DNA of 64,000 nucleotides from Candidatus Sulfotelmatobacter sp. (GTDB lineage: Bacteria > Vulcanimicrobiota > Vulcanimicrobiia > Vulcanimicrobiales > Vulcanimicrobiaceae), in NCBI GenBank assembly GCA_035504415.1, contig DATJRY010000005.1:161061-225060 (forward strand), written 5' to 3'. Below are positions 44,505-52,990 of this stretch, piece by piece. The notes beneath the pieces were generated by a model. That model ran no database searches. It was not told the origin of the DNA and saw nothing but the letters and a program-made list of their open reading frames with translations. The first letter of the stretch is position 1. Every line of letters starts with the position of its first letter. The translations under genes were made by a program, and so were the position numbers.

Positions 44505-46024
44505 GAGGGAATCTCCTGCGGGAGCGTGGTGTAGTTACCGGCGCGCAGCTCGGTGCGCAGCACCTTGCCCGAGGCCGACTGGGGGATCGCGGCGACGAAC
44601 ACGTATTCGCGCGGCCGTTTGAACTGGGTCATCCCGCTGCCGCGGGCGTAGGCGTCGAGCTCGGCGGCACTGACCGCCGCCAGCGGCTCGACGAAGGCGA
44701 CGATCTTCTCGCCCAGCCGCTCGTCGCGCACGCCGATGATCGCGCAGCGTCCGACCGCGGGGTGCGCGGCGATGACGTCCTCGACCTCGGCCGGATAGAC
44801 GTTCTCGCCGCCGGTGATGATCATGTCGTCGACGCGGCCCAGGACGAACAGGTCGCCGTCGTCGTCCTTCATCCCGAGATCGCCGTTGAAGTACCAGCCC
44901 GAGCGGATCGCCTTCGCGTCGGCGTCGGGCCGCCGCCAGTACCCCGCGAACGCCTCCTCCGAATCGAGCCGCGCAATGATCTGGCCCGACTCGCCGGGCA
45001 CGCACACGTCGTCCGGGTCGTCCGAGCCGAGCCGCACGACGCGCACGCACTCGTTGAGCCCGGCCTTGCCGGCGCAGGCCGGCTTGCGGTCGAGCTGGTC
45101 GTAGATGGTGAACGTGTAGATCTCGGTCGAACCGTAGTGGTTGACGAAGATCTCGGGCGCGAACAGCGCGAAGCAGCGCTCGACCAGCGAGGGCGTCATC
45201 GGCGCGCCGGCGTAGCCGAGCTTCGTCAACGAGCGCAGATCGCGCGCCTCGATCCCCGGCACGTGCACCAGATCGTAGTACAGCGTGGGCGCCAGGTAGA
45301 GGTTCGTGATCCGCTCGCACTCGATCAGGTCGAGCGCGCCGGCGGCGTCGAACTTCGGCATCGACACGAAGGTGCCGTTGGTCAGCGCCATCGCGACCAG
45401 CGAACGCACCCCCATCGTGTGGTAGAGCGGCATCGACCCGAGGGTGACCTCGCCGCGACGGTAGCGGTTCTGCGCGACGTGCGCCAGCGCGGCCGCCCGT
45501 TCGGCGCGATGCGTGCGCGGCACGCCCTTGGGGCGGCCGGTCGTTCCGGACGTGTACAGGAGGATCGCCGTCGCCGTCTCGGCGACCGGCGGCAGCGTCG
45601 CGGGCGGCGTCCGCACCAGCGCGGCCCAGCTGGTCGCGGCGCCCACGACCGTTCCGACGCCCACGGTGGGAACGGCGTGCGCGACGCGCGCGATCTGCGG
45701 CCCGACGTCCTCGACCACCGCGCAGCGCGGCTCGGCGTCGCCCACGATATAGGCCAGCTCGCCGTCCGCCAGCCGCCAGTTGACCGGCGTGATCGCGGCG
45801 CCGAGCAGCGCGCACGCCCAGTACAGCGTGCACAGCGGCTCGCCGTTGCGCAGCACCGCCAGCACGCGGTCGCCCTCGCCGACGCCCAGCGCGCGCAAGC
45901 CGGTCGCGACCGACGCGATCCGCGCCAGCCATTGCGCGTAGGTCAGCCGCAGCGTGCCGTCGACCAGCGCCGGTGCGTCCGGCTCGCGTTCGACCGCGTC
46001 GCGGAAGCTCGTCGCCAGATCCAT
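44501..46024 (-). CDS. Aromatic/aliphatic carboxylate-CoA ligase
   Basis: 507 residues. ATG 46024 shares its A with the stop of the 2Fe-2S gene (TGATG). ANL ligase: phosphate loop YTSGTTGRPKG, GYAGAPMTPSLVERCF, NHYGSTEIYTF, GWYFNGDLGMKD and C-terminal PQSASGKVLRTEL. Features such as the STEIYTF stretch resemble benzoate/4-chlorobenzoate-CoA ligases more than fatty-acid ligases. It supplies the acyl-CoA for the molybdenum hydroxylase, crotonase, or both. Confidence 0.84.
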   Translation of the reverse strand: MDLATSFRDAVEREPDAPALVDGTLRLTYAQWLARIASVATGLRALGVGEGDRVLAVLRNGEPLCTLYWACALLGAAITPVNWRLADGELAYIVGDAEPRCAVVEDVGPQIARVAHAVPTVGVGTVVGAATSWAALVRTPPATLPPVAETATAILLYTSGTTGRPKGVPRTHRAERAAALAHVAQNRYRRGEVTLGSMPLYHTMGVRSLVAMALTNGTFVSMPKFDAAGALDLIECERITNLYLAPTLYYDLVHVPGIEARDLRSLTKLGYAGAPMTPSLVERCFALFAPEIFVNHYGSTEIYTFTIYDQLDRKPACAGKAGLNECVRVVRLGSDDPDDVCVPGESGQIIARLDSEEAFAGYWRRPDADAKAIRSGWYFNGDLGMKDDDGDLFVLGRVDDMIITGGENVYPAEVEDVIAAHPAVGRCAIIGVRDERLGEKIVAFVEPLAAVSAAELDAYARGSGMTQFKRPREYVFVAAIPQSASGKVLRTELRAGNYTTLPQEIPS

Positions 46025-46515
46025 CAGCGCGCGTCCGCCGCGGCGACGTCGAGCACGGCCTCGACGATCGGCGCGTACCCCGTGCAGCGGCACAGGTGGC
46101 CCGAGAGCATCTCGCGCACGCCGCGCTCGCTGACCTCCTCGCCGCTCTCCAGGTACGCCTGGGCCGACACCAGGATCCCGGGCGTGCAGAAGCCGCACTG
46201 CAGCGCGTGCCGCTCGCGGAACGCTTCTTGCAGCGGCGAGAGCGCCTCGCGCGTGCCCTGCGAGGCGACGGTCCGCACGTCGGCGCCGTCGGCCTGCACC
46301 GCGAACAGCAAGCACGAGCGCGTGACGCGGCCGTCGAGCCGGATGGTGCACGCGCCGCACACGCCGTGCTCGCAGCCGACGTGCACGCCGGTCGCGCCGC
46401 ACTCGGTGCGCAGGAAATCGTGCAGCAGCGTGCGCGGCGCGACCTCGCGGCGCAGCCGGCGCCCGTCGACCGTCACCTCGACGGTCAGCCGCTGGTCGCT
46501 CTCGCAGGACGTCAT
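46024..46515 (-). CDS. Molybdenum hydroxylase small subunit ([2Fe-2S])
   Basis: 163 residues; ATG 46515 overlaps the medium subunit stop by ATGA. Two [2Fe-2S] clusters: C48, C53, C56, C68 in the plant-ferredoxin-like domain and C107, C110, C142, C144 (QCGFCTPG, HLCRCTGY) in the helical domain. It carries electrons between the molybdenum site and FAD. A standard CoxS/XdhC-like subunit. Confidence 0.93.
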   Translation of the reverse strand: MTSCESDQRLTVEVTVDGRRLRREVAPRTLLHDFLRTECGATGVHVGCEHGVCGACTIRLDGRVTRSCLLFAVQADGADVRTVASQGTREALSPLQEAFRERHALQCGFCTPGILVSAQAYLESGEEVSERGVREMLSGHLCRCTGYAPIVEAVLDVAAADAR

Positions 46516-47381
46516 CCTTCTTCTCCTCGGGCATCGTGCAAGGCGGCGCGCAGCACCCGCCGCGCCAAGACGCCGGCCAGCTGGCGGCGGTACGCGGCGC
46601 TGGCCCGGTGATCGCCGAACGGCTCGATCTCGCGCGCGGCGCGCGCCGCCAGCGCGTCGATCGCCGCCGCGTCGAGCGTTCGGCCGACGTGCTCCGCCGT
46701 GCCGAGCACGACCGGAACGTCGCCCACGCCGCCGAGCACCAGCCGCAGCGCGTCGAGCGCGTCGTCGTCGCGCAGCCGCAGCGCGCAGGCGGCCGAGACG
46801 ATCGCGAAGTCGCCGTGTCGTTCCGCGAACTCGTCGAACGCGTAACCGTCGCGGCCGCGCCGAACCGGAAAACGCGCCCGGACCAGCAGCTCGTCGGGCT
46901 CCAGCGCGGTGGTGAAGTGCGCGACGAAGAACGCCGCCGCGTCGAGCGTGCGCGTCCCACGCCGCGAGGCGCACTCCAACCGCGCGCCCAACGTCGCCGC
47001 GACGACCGGCAGCTCCGCGCTGGGGTCGGCGTGCGCGAGGGAGCCGCACAGCGTGCCGCGGCTGCGCGTCTGCCAATGGCCGACGAACGGCAGCGCGCGC
47101 GCCAACAACGGAACGTGCTCGCGCACGAGCGCGCCGCTCAGCACGTCGCTCTGGCGCACCAGCGCGCCCACGGCCAGCTCGTCGCCGTCGAGCGCCAGCG
47201 TCGACTCGTCGAGCCGGTTGACGTCGACCAGCCGCGCCGGGCGCGCGAACCGCATGTTCATCGCCGGCACCAGCGACTGGCCGCCGGCCAAGACCTTCGC
47301 CTCGTCGCCGTGCGTCGCCAACACCTCGAGCGCCTCGGCGCGCGTGGCGGGCCGATGGTACGCGAACGCGGCCGGCTTCAC
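46512..47381 (-). CDS. Molybdenum hydroxylase FAD-binding (medium) subunit
   Basis: 289 residues; GTG 47381 overlaps the large-subunit stop by GTGA. The FAD-binding motifs AGGQSLVPAMNMR and TRSRGTLCGSLAHADPSAE (a TIGGN-type loop changed to TLCGS) are visible. No 4Fe-4S insertion, so it is not a classical anaerobic 4-hydroxybenzoyl-CoA reductase medium subunit. It belongs to the CoxM group and passes electrons to an unknown acceptor. Confidence 0.9.
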   Translation of the reverse strand: MKPAAFAYHRPATRAEALEVLATHGDEAKVLAGGQSLVPAMNMRFARPARLVDVNRLDESTLALDGDELAVGALVRQSDVLSGALVREHVPLLARALPFVGHWQTRSRGTLCGSLAHADPSAELPVVAATLGARLECASRRGTRTLDAAAFFVAHFTTALEPDELLVRARFPVRRGRDGYAFDEFAERHGDFAIVSAACALRLRDDDALDALRLVLGGVGDVPVVLGTAEHVGRTLDAAAIDALAARAAREIEPFGDHRASAAYRRQLAGVLARRVLRAALHDARGEEG

Positions 47382-49822
47382 GGCGCCCCCTGCGCGCGCT
47401 GCGCCAACAGCGACCACACGCGCCCGGGCGTCAGCGGCAAGGTGACGTCCTCGACGCCGAGCGCGTCGGCGACGGCGTTGGCGATCACGACCGGAACGCT
47501 CATCGAGTTCCCCTCGCCGACGCCTTTCGCGCCCAGCGGCGTGAACGGCGAGGGGACGTTCTCGTGGCCGATCCGCAGCGCCGGCATCTCGGTCGCGGTC
47601 GGGATCAGATAGTCGGCCAGCGTGCCGGAGAGCAGCGCGCCGTCCTCGCCGTAGGCCATCTCCTCGAACAGCGCGCCACCCAATCCGTGCGCGAAGCCGC
47701 CGTGGATCTGGCCGTCGACGAGCTTGGGGTTGAGGATCGTGCCGCAATCGTGCACGGTGACGTACTGCTCGACGGTGACCTGCCCGGTCTGCGCGTCGAC
47801 GCGCACGTAGCAGACGTCGGCGATGAAGCCGTAGACGGCCGACGAGTCGACGGTGTCGTCGTCGGACGGCGGCGCGAGCATCGGGAGCGAGAAGTAGGCC
47901 GTCTCGAACACGCCCGGCTCCATCCCGGCCGGCAGCGCGACGGGATTCCAGTGCGCCAAGCCCGCCAGCCGTTTGACCGGGACGCGCTTGCGCGAATCGC
48001 CCAGCGCGACCGCGTTGCCGCCGGTCAGCACGACGTCCTCGACGGCCACGCCGAGCTCGCGCGCCGCCAGGGTGCGCAGCTTGGTCGCGACCTTGCGCGC
48101 CGCTTGTTGGATGGCCGCGGAGGCGACCGGCGCGAAGCGGCTCGAGTACGAACCCGATGCGATCGACCACGGGCTGGTCTGGGTGTCCATCTCCGCGACG
48201 ACCTCGATGCCCTCGTACGGCACGCCCAGCTCGTCGGCGACGATCTGCGCCGCCACCGTCTGATGGCCTTGCCCTTGCGGCGTCGTGCCGAGGCGCACGG
48301 TGACCGCGCCGAGCGGATCCATCGCGACGGTCGCCGCCTCGGTGCAGCCCGACTTGGGCAGCGACCCTTCGCGCATCTCGCGCGTCAGCGCGATCGAGAC
48401 GTAGCCCATGTTCGAGCCCGACGGCTCGACGATGCAGCCGATGCCGATCCCGGCCAACGTGCCGGCGGCGCGATCGGCGTCGCGGCGCGCGAGCAGCGCG
48501 TCGTAGTCGGCCATCGCCAGCGCGCGGTCGAGCGCGCGGTGGTAGTCGCCCGCGTCGTAGATCGAACCCGGCGGCGCGTGATAGGGAAACTCGTCCGCGC
48601 GCAGCAGATTGCGCCGGATCACCTCGAGCACCGGCAGACCCAGCCGTTGCGCGACGCGCACGACCAGCCGTTCGAGCGTGAAGTACTGCTCTTGTCCGCC
48701 GTAGCCGCGATTGAGGCCGGTCGGGAGCTTGTTGGTGACGACGATGCGGTTGTCGATCTTGACCGCGGGGATGCGGTACGCGCCGGTGACGGAACCGTGC
48801 ATGCGGTACAGGCAGGCGGGCTCGGGCGCGCGCACGTAGGCGCCGCAGTTGTCGACCTGGTCGAGCGCGAGCGCGAGGATCGTGCCGTCGCGTTTGACGG
48901 CTGCCTGAGCCCGGGTCAGCCGGTCGGTCGAGCTCGAGGCGGCCTGCAGGTGCTCGAGCCGGTCTTCGATCCAGCGCACCGGCACGCCGGCGACGCGCGC
49001 CGCCACCGCGAGCAGCACGATGTACGGGTAGACCAGCGCCTTGATGCCGTAGCTGCCGCCGATGTCGGGCGGCACGTGGATGCGCAGGTGATTGCCGGCC
49101 ACGCCGAGCGCGCCGGCCATCACCGCGTGCAGGACGAACGGGCCGTGGAAGTTGGCGTGCACGACGTAGGTGCCCGCGCCCAGGTCGTAGTTCGCGATCA
49201 CGCCGTACGTCTCGATCGGCGTCGAGCCGTACTTGGGGAACGAGACGTCCAGCTCGACGACCTCGTCGGCCTGCGCGAAGGCGCCCGCGACGTCGCCGTA
49301 CACGAACGAGCGCTGGTGGACGACGTTGCTTCCGACGCTCTCGTGCAGCGGCGCCGAGTCGCCTCGCAGCGCATCCTCGATCCGCACCACCGGCGGCAGC
49401 TCGTCGTACGCGACGACGATCGCTTCGAGCGCGTCCTCGGCCAGATAGCGGTCGCGCGCGACCACGACCGCGACCGGCTCGCCGACGTAGTGGACCTTGT
49501 CGATCGCGCAGCTGTAGAACGGGAGCTTGGTCTCGATCCCGACGCTGAACGGTTTGGTGTAGCGCTCGACGTCGCGACCGGTGACGACGGCCAACACGCC
49601 CTCCATCGCCAGCGCGTCGGCGACGTCGATCGAGACGATGCGCGCGTGCGGATACGGGCTGCGCAAGATCGCCGCGTGGTGCGTGTTGGGGAACGGCGAG
49701 AGATCGTCGATGAAGCGCCCGGCGCCGGTCAAGAGCGCCGGGTCCTCCTTGCGCGGCACGCCGGTGCCGACCAGCGTCGGGCGCGGCTCATCGGTCGTCG
49801 TGCGCGGCGGGCGGGTGATCAC
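47378..49822 (-). CDS. Molybdenum hydroxylase large (molybdopterin-binding) subunit
   Basis: 814 residues from GTG 49822, overlapping the IclR stop by GTGA. Xanthine-dehydrogenase/CO-dehydrogenase-like: first domain GTGVPRKEDPALLTGAGRFIDDL, Moco-binding segments PPDIGGSYGIKALVYPY, TGLNRGYGGQEQYF and TTPQGQGHQTV, and the catalytic Glu in LGAKGVGEGNS. The CO-dehydrogenase-specific AYRCSFR loop is absent, so it is not CODH. With a CoA ligase and UbiD in the same operon, hydroxylation of an aromatic or N-heteroaromatic substrate is likely. No Moco maturation factor is in the operon. Confidence 0.9.
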   Translation of the reverse strand: MITRPPRTTTDEPRPTLVGTGVPRKEDPALLTGAGRFIDDLSPFPNTHHAAILRSPYPHARIVSIDVADALAMEGVLAVVTGRDVERYTKPFSVGIETKLPFYSCAIDKVHYVGEPVAVVVARDRYLAEDALEAIVVAYDELPPVVRIEDALRGDSAPLHESVGSNVVHQRSFVYGDVAGAFAQADEVVELDVSFPKYGSTPIETYGVIANYDLGAGTYVVHANFHGPFVLHAVMAGALGVAGNHLRIHVPPDIGGSYGIKALVYPYIVLLAVAARVAGVPVRWIEDRLEHLQAASSSTDRLTRAQAAVKRDGTILALALDQVDNCGAYVRAPEPACLYRMHGSVTGAYRIPAVKIDNRIVVTNKLPTGLNRGYGGQEQYFTLERLVVRVAQRLGLPVLEVIRRNLLRADEFPYHAPPGSIYDAGDYHRALDRALAMADYDALLARRDADRAAGTLAGIGIGCIVEPSGSNMGYVSIALTREMREGSLPKSGCTEAATVAMDPLGAVTVRLGTTPQGQGHQTVAAQIVADELGVPYEGIEVVAEMDTQTSPWSIASGSYSSRFAPVASAAIQQAARKVATKLRTLAARELGVAVEDVVLTGGNAVALGDSRKRVPVKRLAGLAHWNPVALPAGMEPGVFETAYFSLPMLAPPSDDDTVDSSAVYGFIADVCYVRVDAQTGQVTVEQYVTVHDCGTILNPKLVDGQIHGGFAHGLGGALFEEMAYGEDGALLSGTLADYLIPTATEMPALRIGHENVPSPFTPLGAKGVGEGNSMSVPVVIANAVADALGVEDVTLPLTPGRVWSLLAQRAQGAP

Positions 49823-50607
49823 GACGGATCGTCTCCGCTGCCCAGCTCGCGCTCGATCTTCGCGCGCGCCGGACGCAGCAGCGCGACCAGCTCGGCGTGG
49901 TCGAGCTGCTCGAACCGGAAGCGCGGGATGCAGAAACCGAACGCCGCGATGGTCGTCCCGTCGGCCAGCCGCAGCGGCATCGCGATCCCGCCGACCTCGC
50001 CGCGGTACTCGCCGCGGTTGATCGCGTAGCCGTCGCGGCGGATGGCGGCCAGCTCGTCGAGCAGCACGGCCGGTTCGACCAGCGTCTGATCGGTGTAGCG
50101 CCGCAGCGCGCGCGCCACCCGCTGCTGCTCGGCCTCGGGCTGCATCGCCAGCAGTGCCTTCCCGGTCGAGGTCGCCGCGGCGGGGAAGCGCAGCCCGATC
50201 GGCGAGACGCTGCGCACCGCATGCGTCCCTTCGATCACGTTGACGTACGTGCCGTAGCCCTTGCCGCTGTAGATCGCCAGCTGCGTCGTCTCGCCGGTCC
50301 GGTCGCGCAGCGCGCGCATGTGCGGCGCGGCGACGTCGACGACGTTGCCGCCGCCCAGCGTCGCGCGCCCGATCCGCCACCAGTGCTGGGTGAGTCCGTA
50401 GCGGCCGGTGTCGGCGTTCTGCCGTGCGTATCCGCGCCGCTCGAAGGTCGCCAGGATGCGATACACGGTGCTCTTGTTGATCCCCGCCAACGCCGCGCAC
50501 TCGCTGATGCCCAGATCCCGCTGTCCGTCGGAGGCGAACGCTTCGAGCACGTCGAGCACGCGATCGACCGACTGCAGCGAGGTCGCGCCCGGCTCGGGGG
50601 CGGTCAC
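49819..50607 (-). CDS. IclR-family transcriptional regulator of the UbiD operon
   Basis: 262 residues from GTG 50607, overlapping the UbiD stop by GTGA. Winged helix SVDRVLDVLEAFASDG...ISECAALAGINKSTVYRILATFERRGY, effector domain with SPIGLRFPAAATSTGKALLAMQ and DGYAINRGEYRGEVGGIAMPLR. Being inside the operon, it likely controls it via the palindrome at 52050-52066. The effector is probably the pathway's aromatic acid. Confidence 0.87.
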   Translation of the reverse strand: MTAPEPGATSLQSVDRVLDVLEAFASDGQRDLGISECAALAGINKSTVYRILATFERRGYARQNADTGRYGLTQHWWRIGRATLGGGNVVDVAAPHMRALRDRTGETTQLAIYSGKGYGTYVNVIEGTHAVRSVSPIGLRFPAAATSTGKALLAMQPEAEQQRVARALRRYTDQTLVEPAVLLDELAAIRRDGYAINRGEYRGEVGGIAMPLRLADGTTIAAFGFCIPRFRFEQLDHAELVALLRPARAKIERELGSGDDPS

Positions 50608-51998
50608 CCGCGGTCCTCGGCGCCGGCGAAGGTCCGGCCTGCGCTCGGCACCGCCACGGCGGCCGGATCGATCGCGTCCTCGCCCGGAATGCGAATGCGC
50701 AGATACCGGAAGCGGTCGGCGTCCAGCGGAATCGTGCAGTCGAAGCCGACCTTCGTCCCCAAGCCGTCCTCGGTCGAGGGGTCGAGCTTGGAGCCCTGCG
50801 CGGCGTTGACGACGATCAGGTCGCGATCGGCCTGGAAGCGGGTCGCGAACGCCCACTCGACGTCGGCCGGATCGGAGATGTCGACGTCGGGATCGACGAC
50901 GTAGACGTGCTTGACGTCGAAGCTGTTGGCGAACGCGGCCAGGATCGCGTTCTTCCCCTGACCTTTGACCCGCTTGTCGATCTGCACGACGGCGTGGTAG
51001 CGGCAGAACGCGCCGACCGACATGCGCACGTCGCGCACGGTCGGCACCGCTTGCCGCACGGTCTGCAGCAAGCTGGCTTCGCGCGGGATCCCGCCGAGCA
51101 GCAGATGTTCCATCGCCGCCGGCACGATGGTGTGGAAGATCGGGTTGGTGCGGTGCGTGATCGCGCTGACCTCGACCACTTCTTTGTCGCTGCGCGGCCC
51201 GTAGTACTTGGGGAACTCGCCGAACGGCCCTTCGGGCTCGCGTACGCCCGGTAGGATCTTTCCTTCGATCACGAACTCGGCGTGCGCGGGAACGTCGACG
51301 TCGACGGTGGTGCAGCGCACGACCGGAAGCGGCTCCCCGCGCAACGCACCGGCGATCTCCAGCTCGTCGACGCCGAAGGGCGTCGAGGCCTGCGAGGCCA
51401 GCAGCGTCACCGGATCGATCCCGACTACGATCGCGCACTCGAGCGGCGCGCCCCGGCGTTCGGCCGCGACCTGCAGGTGGTGCGTGTGGCGCGGCAGGAT
51501 CAGCGCGCCGAAGCGGTTCTTGCCCGAGACCTGCAAGCGATGGATCGACACGTTCTGCTTGCGCGTGACCGGATCGCGCACGATGAACAGTCCCGCCGTC
51601 ACGTAGTCGCCCGCGTCGTGCTCGTGGTGCACCGGCATCGGCAGGGTCGCGCGCAGATCGACGGCCGCGCCGGCGAGGACGTGCTGCTGGCAGGTCGCCT
51701 CGGCGTGCTCGACGCGCCGCACCGGCAGCGGCGCCGCGACGGCGGCGGTGAACGTCGCCAGCAGGTCGGCCTCGGCGACGCCGCAGGCTTCGGCGATCAT
51801 CGCGCGCGTCGAGACGATCCCGCTCACGACCGGCGTCGTGTGCCCGGTCACGGCGGTGAACAGCACCGCTCGCCCGTCGAGCCGCTTGGCGATCGCGGCC
51901 AGCTCGAACCGCAAGTCCACCGGCCGTTCGACCACGTCGAGGCGGTGGGTGGCTTGGAGATGGTCGAGCCAAGTGCGCAGGGTCGCGGCGGGGATCAC
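50604..51998 (-). CDS. UbiD-family prenyl-FMN-dependent (de)carboxylase
   Basis: 464 residues from GTG 51998, first gene of the operon. Reversible decarboxylation of an aromatic or alpha,beta-unsaturated acid using prenylated FMN. The prFMN-contact Arg is in SIHRLQV and the Glu-Arg catalytic region is EPEGPFGEFPKYYGPR. The FAIIVGIDPVT-like segment (CAIVVGIDPVTLLASQ) and CTIPLDADRF are typical too. The flavin prenyltransferase UbiX needed for its cofactor is not in the window and must be elsewhere. Confidence 0.9.
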   Translation of the reverse strand: MIPAATLRTWLDHLQATHRLDVVERPVDLRFELAAIAKRLDGRAVLFTAVTGHTTPVVSGIVSTRAMIAEACGVAEADLLATFTAAVAAPLPVRRVEHAEATCQQHVLAGAAVDLRATLPMPVHHEHDAGDYVTAGLFIVRDPVTRKQNVSIHRLQVSGKNRFGALILPRHTHHLQVAAERRGAPLECAIVVGIDPVTLLASQASTPFGVDELEIAGALRGEPLPVVRCTTVDVDVPAHAEFVIEGKILPGVREPEGPFGEFPKYYGPRSDKEVVEVSAITHRTNPIFHTIVPAAMEHLLLGGIPREASLLQTVRQAVPTVRDVRMSVGAFCRYHAVVQIDKRVKGQGKNAILAAFANSFDVKHVYVVDPDVDISDPADVEWAFATRFQADRDLIVVNAAQGSKLDPSTEDGLGTKVGFDCTIPLDADRFRYLRIRIPGEDAIDPAAVAVPSAGRTFAGAEDRG

Positions 51999-52049
51999 CC
52001 AGCGCCCTTCACGCCGCCGCCGCGAGCGCCCCTCCCAGAGCGAACGATC

Positions 52050-52066
52050 GTTTCGCTGAACGAAAC
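52050..52066. promoter_or_regulatory. GTTTCG-N5-CGAAAC palindrome, candidate IclR operator
   Basis: A perfect 6+5+6 inverted repeat 52 bases upstream of the UbiD start. Its size and GTTnCG/CGnAAC flavour resemble operators of IclR-type aromatic regulators such as PobR and PcaU. It is the only obvious palindrome in the 187-base stretch before the next possible gene start. Confidence 0.5.
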
Positions 52067-52185
52067 ACGGGCCGGGAAGGAGCAGTGTCCGTTACCGTAC
52101 CGGCGGCGACGGGGGACTTCGCGTACACTCAGGATCGAGCGGTACCACCGTGCGGCGGCACCATTTCACGTTCAGGAGAGCCCTG

Positions 52186-52419
52186 ATGGTCCTCGAACGT
52201 CTCCCTCTCTGGATCACCGCGTGGCTGCACGCCGGTGACGACGATCCGAGCGAAGCGCGCCGGACGGCGGCGCTAGCGGCGCATGAGGACGAGCTCGCGC
52301 CGGGTCTCCCAGCCGGCTCGCTCGAGCTCCGGCGTGCCGGAGAGCTCGATCGGATACCCGATACAAAGGTACGCCGTCAAGCGCCACGCCGGCGGAACGT
52401 CGAGCGCGCTCGTCACTGA
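52186..52419 (+). CDS. Possible small protein of unknown function
   Basis: 77 codons from ATG 52186, with AGGAGA seven bases upstream. It begins MVLERLPLWITAWLHAGDDD, a short amphipathic stretch. The 3' two-thirds lie antisense over the bluB tail, so only the first 29 codons are outside another gene. Expression is uncertain; the strong ribosome-binding site is the only real support. Confidence 0.3.
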   Translation: MVLERLPLWITAWLHAGDDDPSEARRTAALAAHEDELAPGLPAGSLELRRAGELDRIPDTKVRRQAPRRRNVERARH

Positions 52420-52905
52420 CGCCGGGTCGAGAATCGAGACCCACCCGACGCCGAGCCCGCGCGCCCGGGCCGCCAGCCAGAGGTTCTGCACGGCGGCGAC
52501 CGTCGAGTAGGCCAGCGTCTCGGGCATCGTCGCGCGGCCCAGTCCGCGGCCGACCGCGGTCGCCTCGTCGGTGAAGACGGCCAGCTGCACCGGCGCATCG
52601 TCGAGCCCGGCGAGCTTGAGTCCGGCGTACCGCCGGGCGTCCTCGCCCGCGTAGCCGCTCAGCGCGTCGGCGTTCGCCGCGCGAAAGCTCGCCGCCACGG
52701 CCGCTCGCGCCGCCTCGCCTTCGACCAGCACGAACCGCCACGGCTGACTGTAACCGACCGACGGGGCGCAGCGGGCGGCTTCGAGCAGCTCGTCGATCGC
52801 GCCCGGCGCGAGGGGATCGCGCGCGAAACGGCGGACGTCGCGACGGAGGTGCAGCAAGCGGTCGAGGTCGCGCACGAAGCTCGTTTCGAAGGCGCCGGGT
52901 TCCAT
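52273..52905 (-). CDS. bluB: 5,6-dimethylbenzimidazole synthase
   Basis: 210 residues from ATG 52905, with AAGGAG seven bases upstream. A nitroreductase-fold enzyme that splits reduced FMN with oxygen to make the lower ligand of vitamin B12. BluB marks are present: LHLRRDVRRFARDPL near the N-terminus with the catalytic Asp, AAPSVG-like APSVGYSQPWRFV, and LGVGWVSILDP. No other cobalamin gene is visible. Divergent from the Nramp-like gene with 85 bases between, which may share a promoter region. Confidence 0.88.
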   Translation of the reverse strand: MEPGAFETSFVRDLDRLLHLRRDVRRFARDPLAPGAIDELLEAARCAPSVGYSQPWRFVLVEGEAARAAVAASFRAANADALSGYAGEDARRYAGLKLAGLDDAPVQLAVFTDEATAVGRGLGRATMPETLAYSTVAAVQNLWLAARARGLGVGWVSILDPASVTSALDVPPAWRLTAYLCIGYPIELSGTPELERAGWETRRELVLMRR

Positions 52906-52990
52906 CGCCGACTCCTTCGCCGTTGCGGCCGCGCTCCCGGTCGCGGCTGCGAACGCTTCGAGCGTTCGCCCGCCGGGTAGGGGACGGGGA

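Noticed and set aside
47378..49822. Carbon monoxide dehydrogenase
   Set aside because: The CODH-specific AYRCSFR active-site loop is missing; only the general family is supported.
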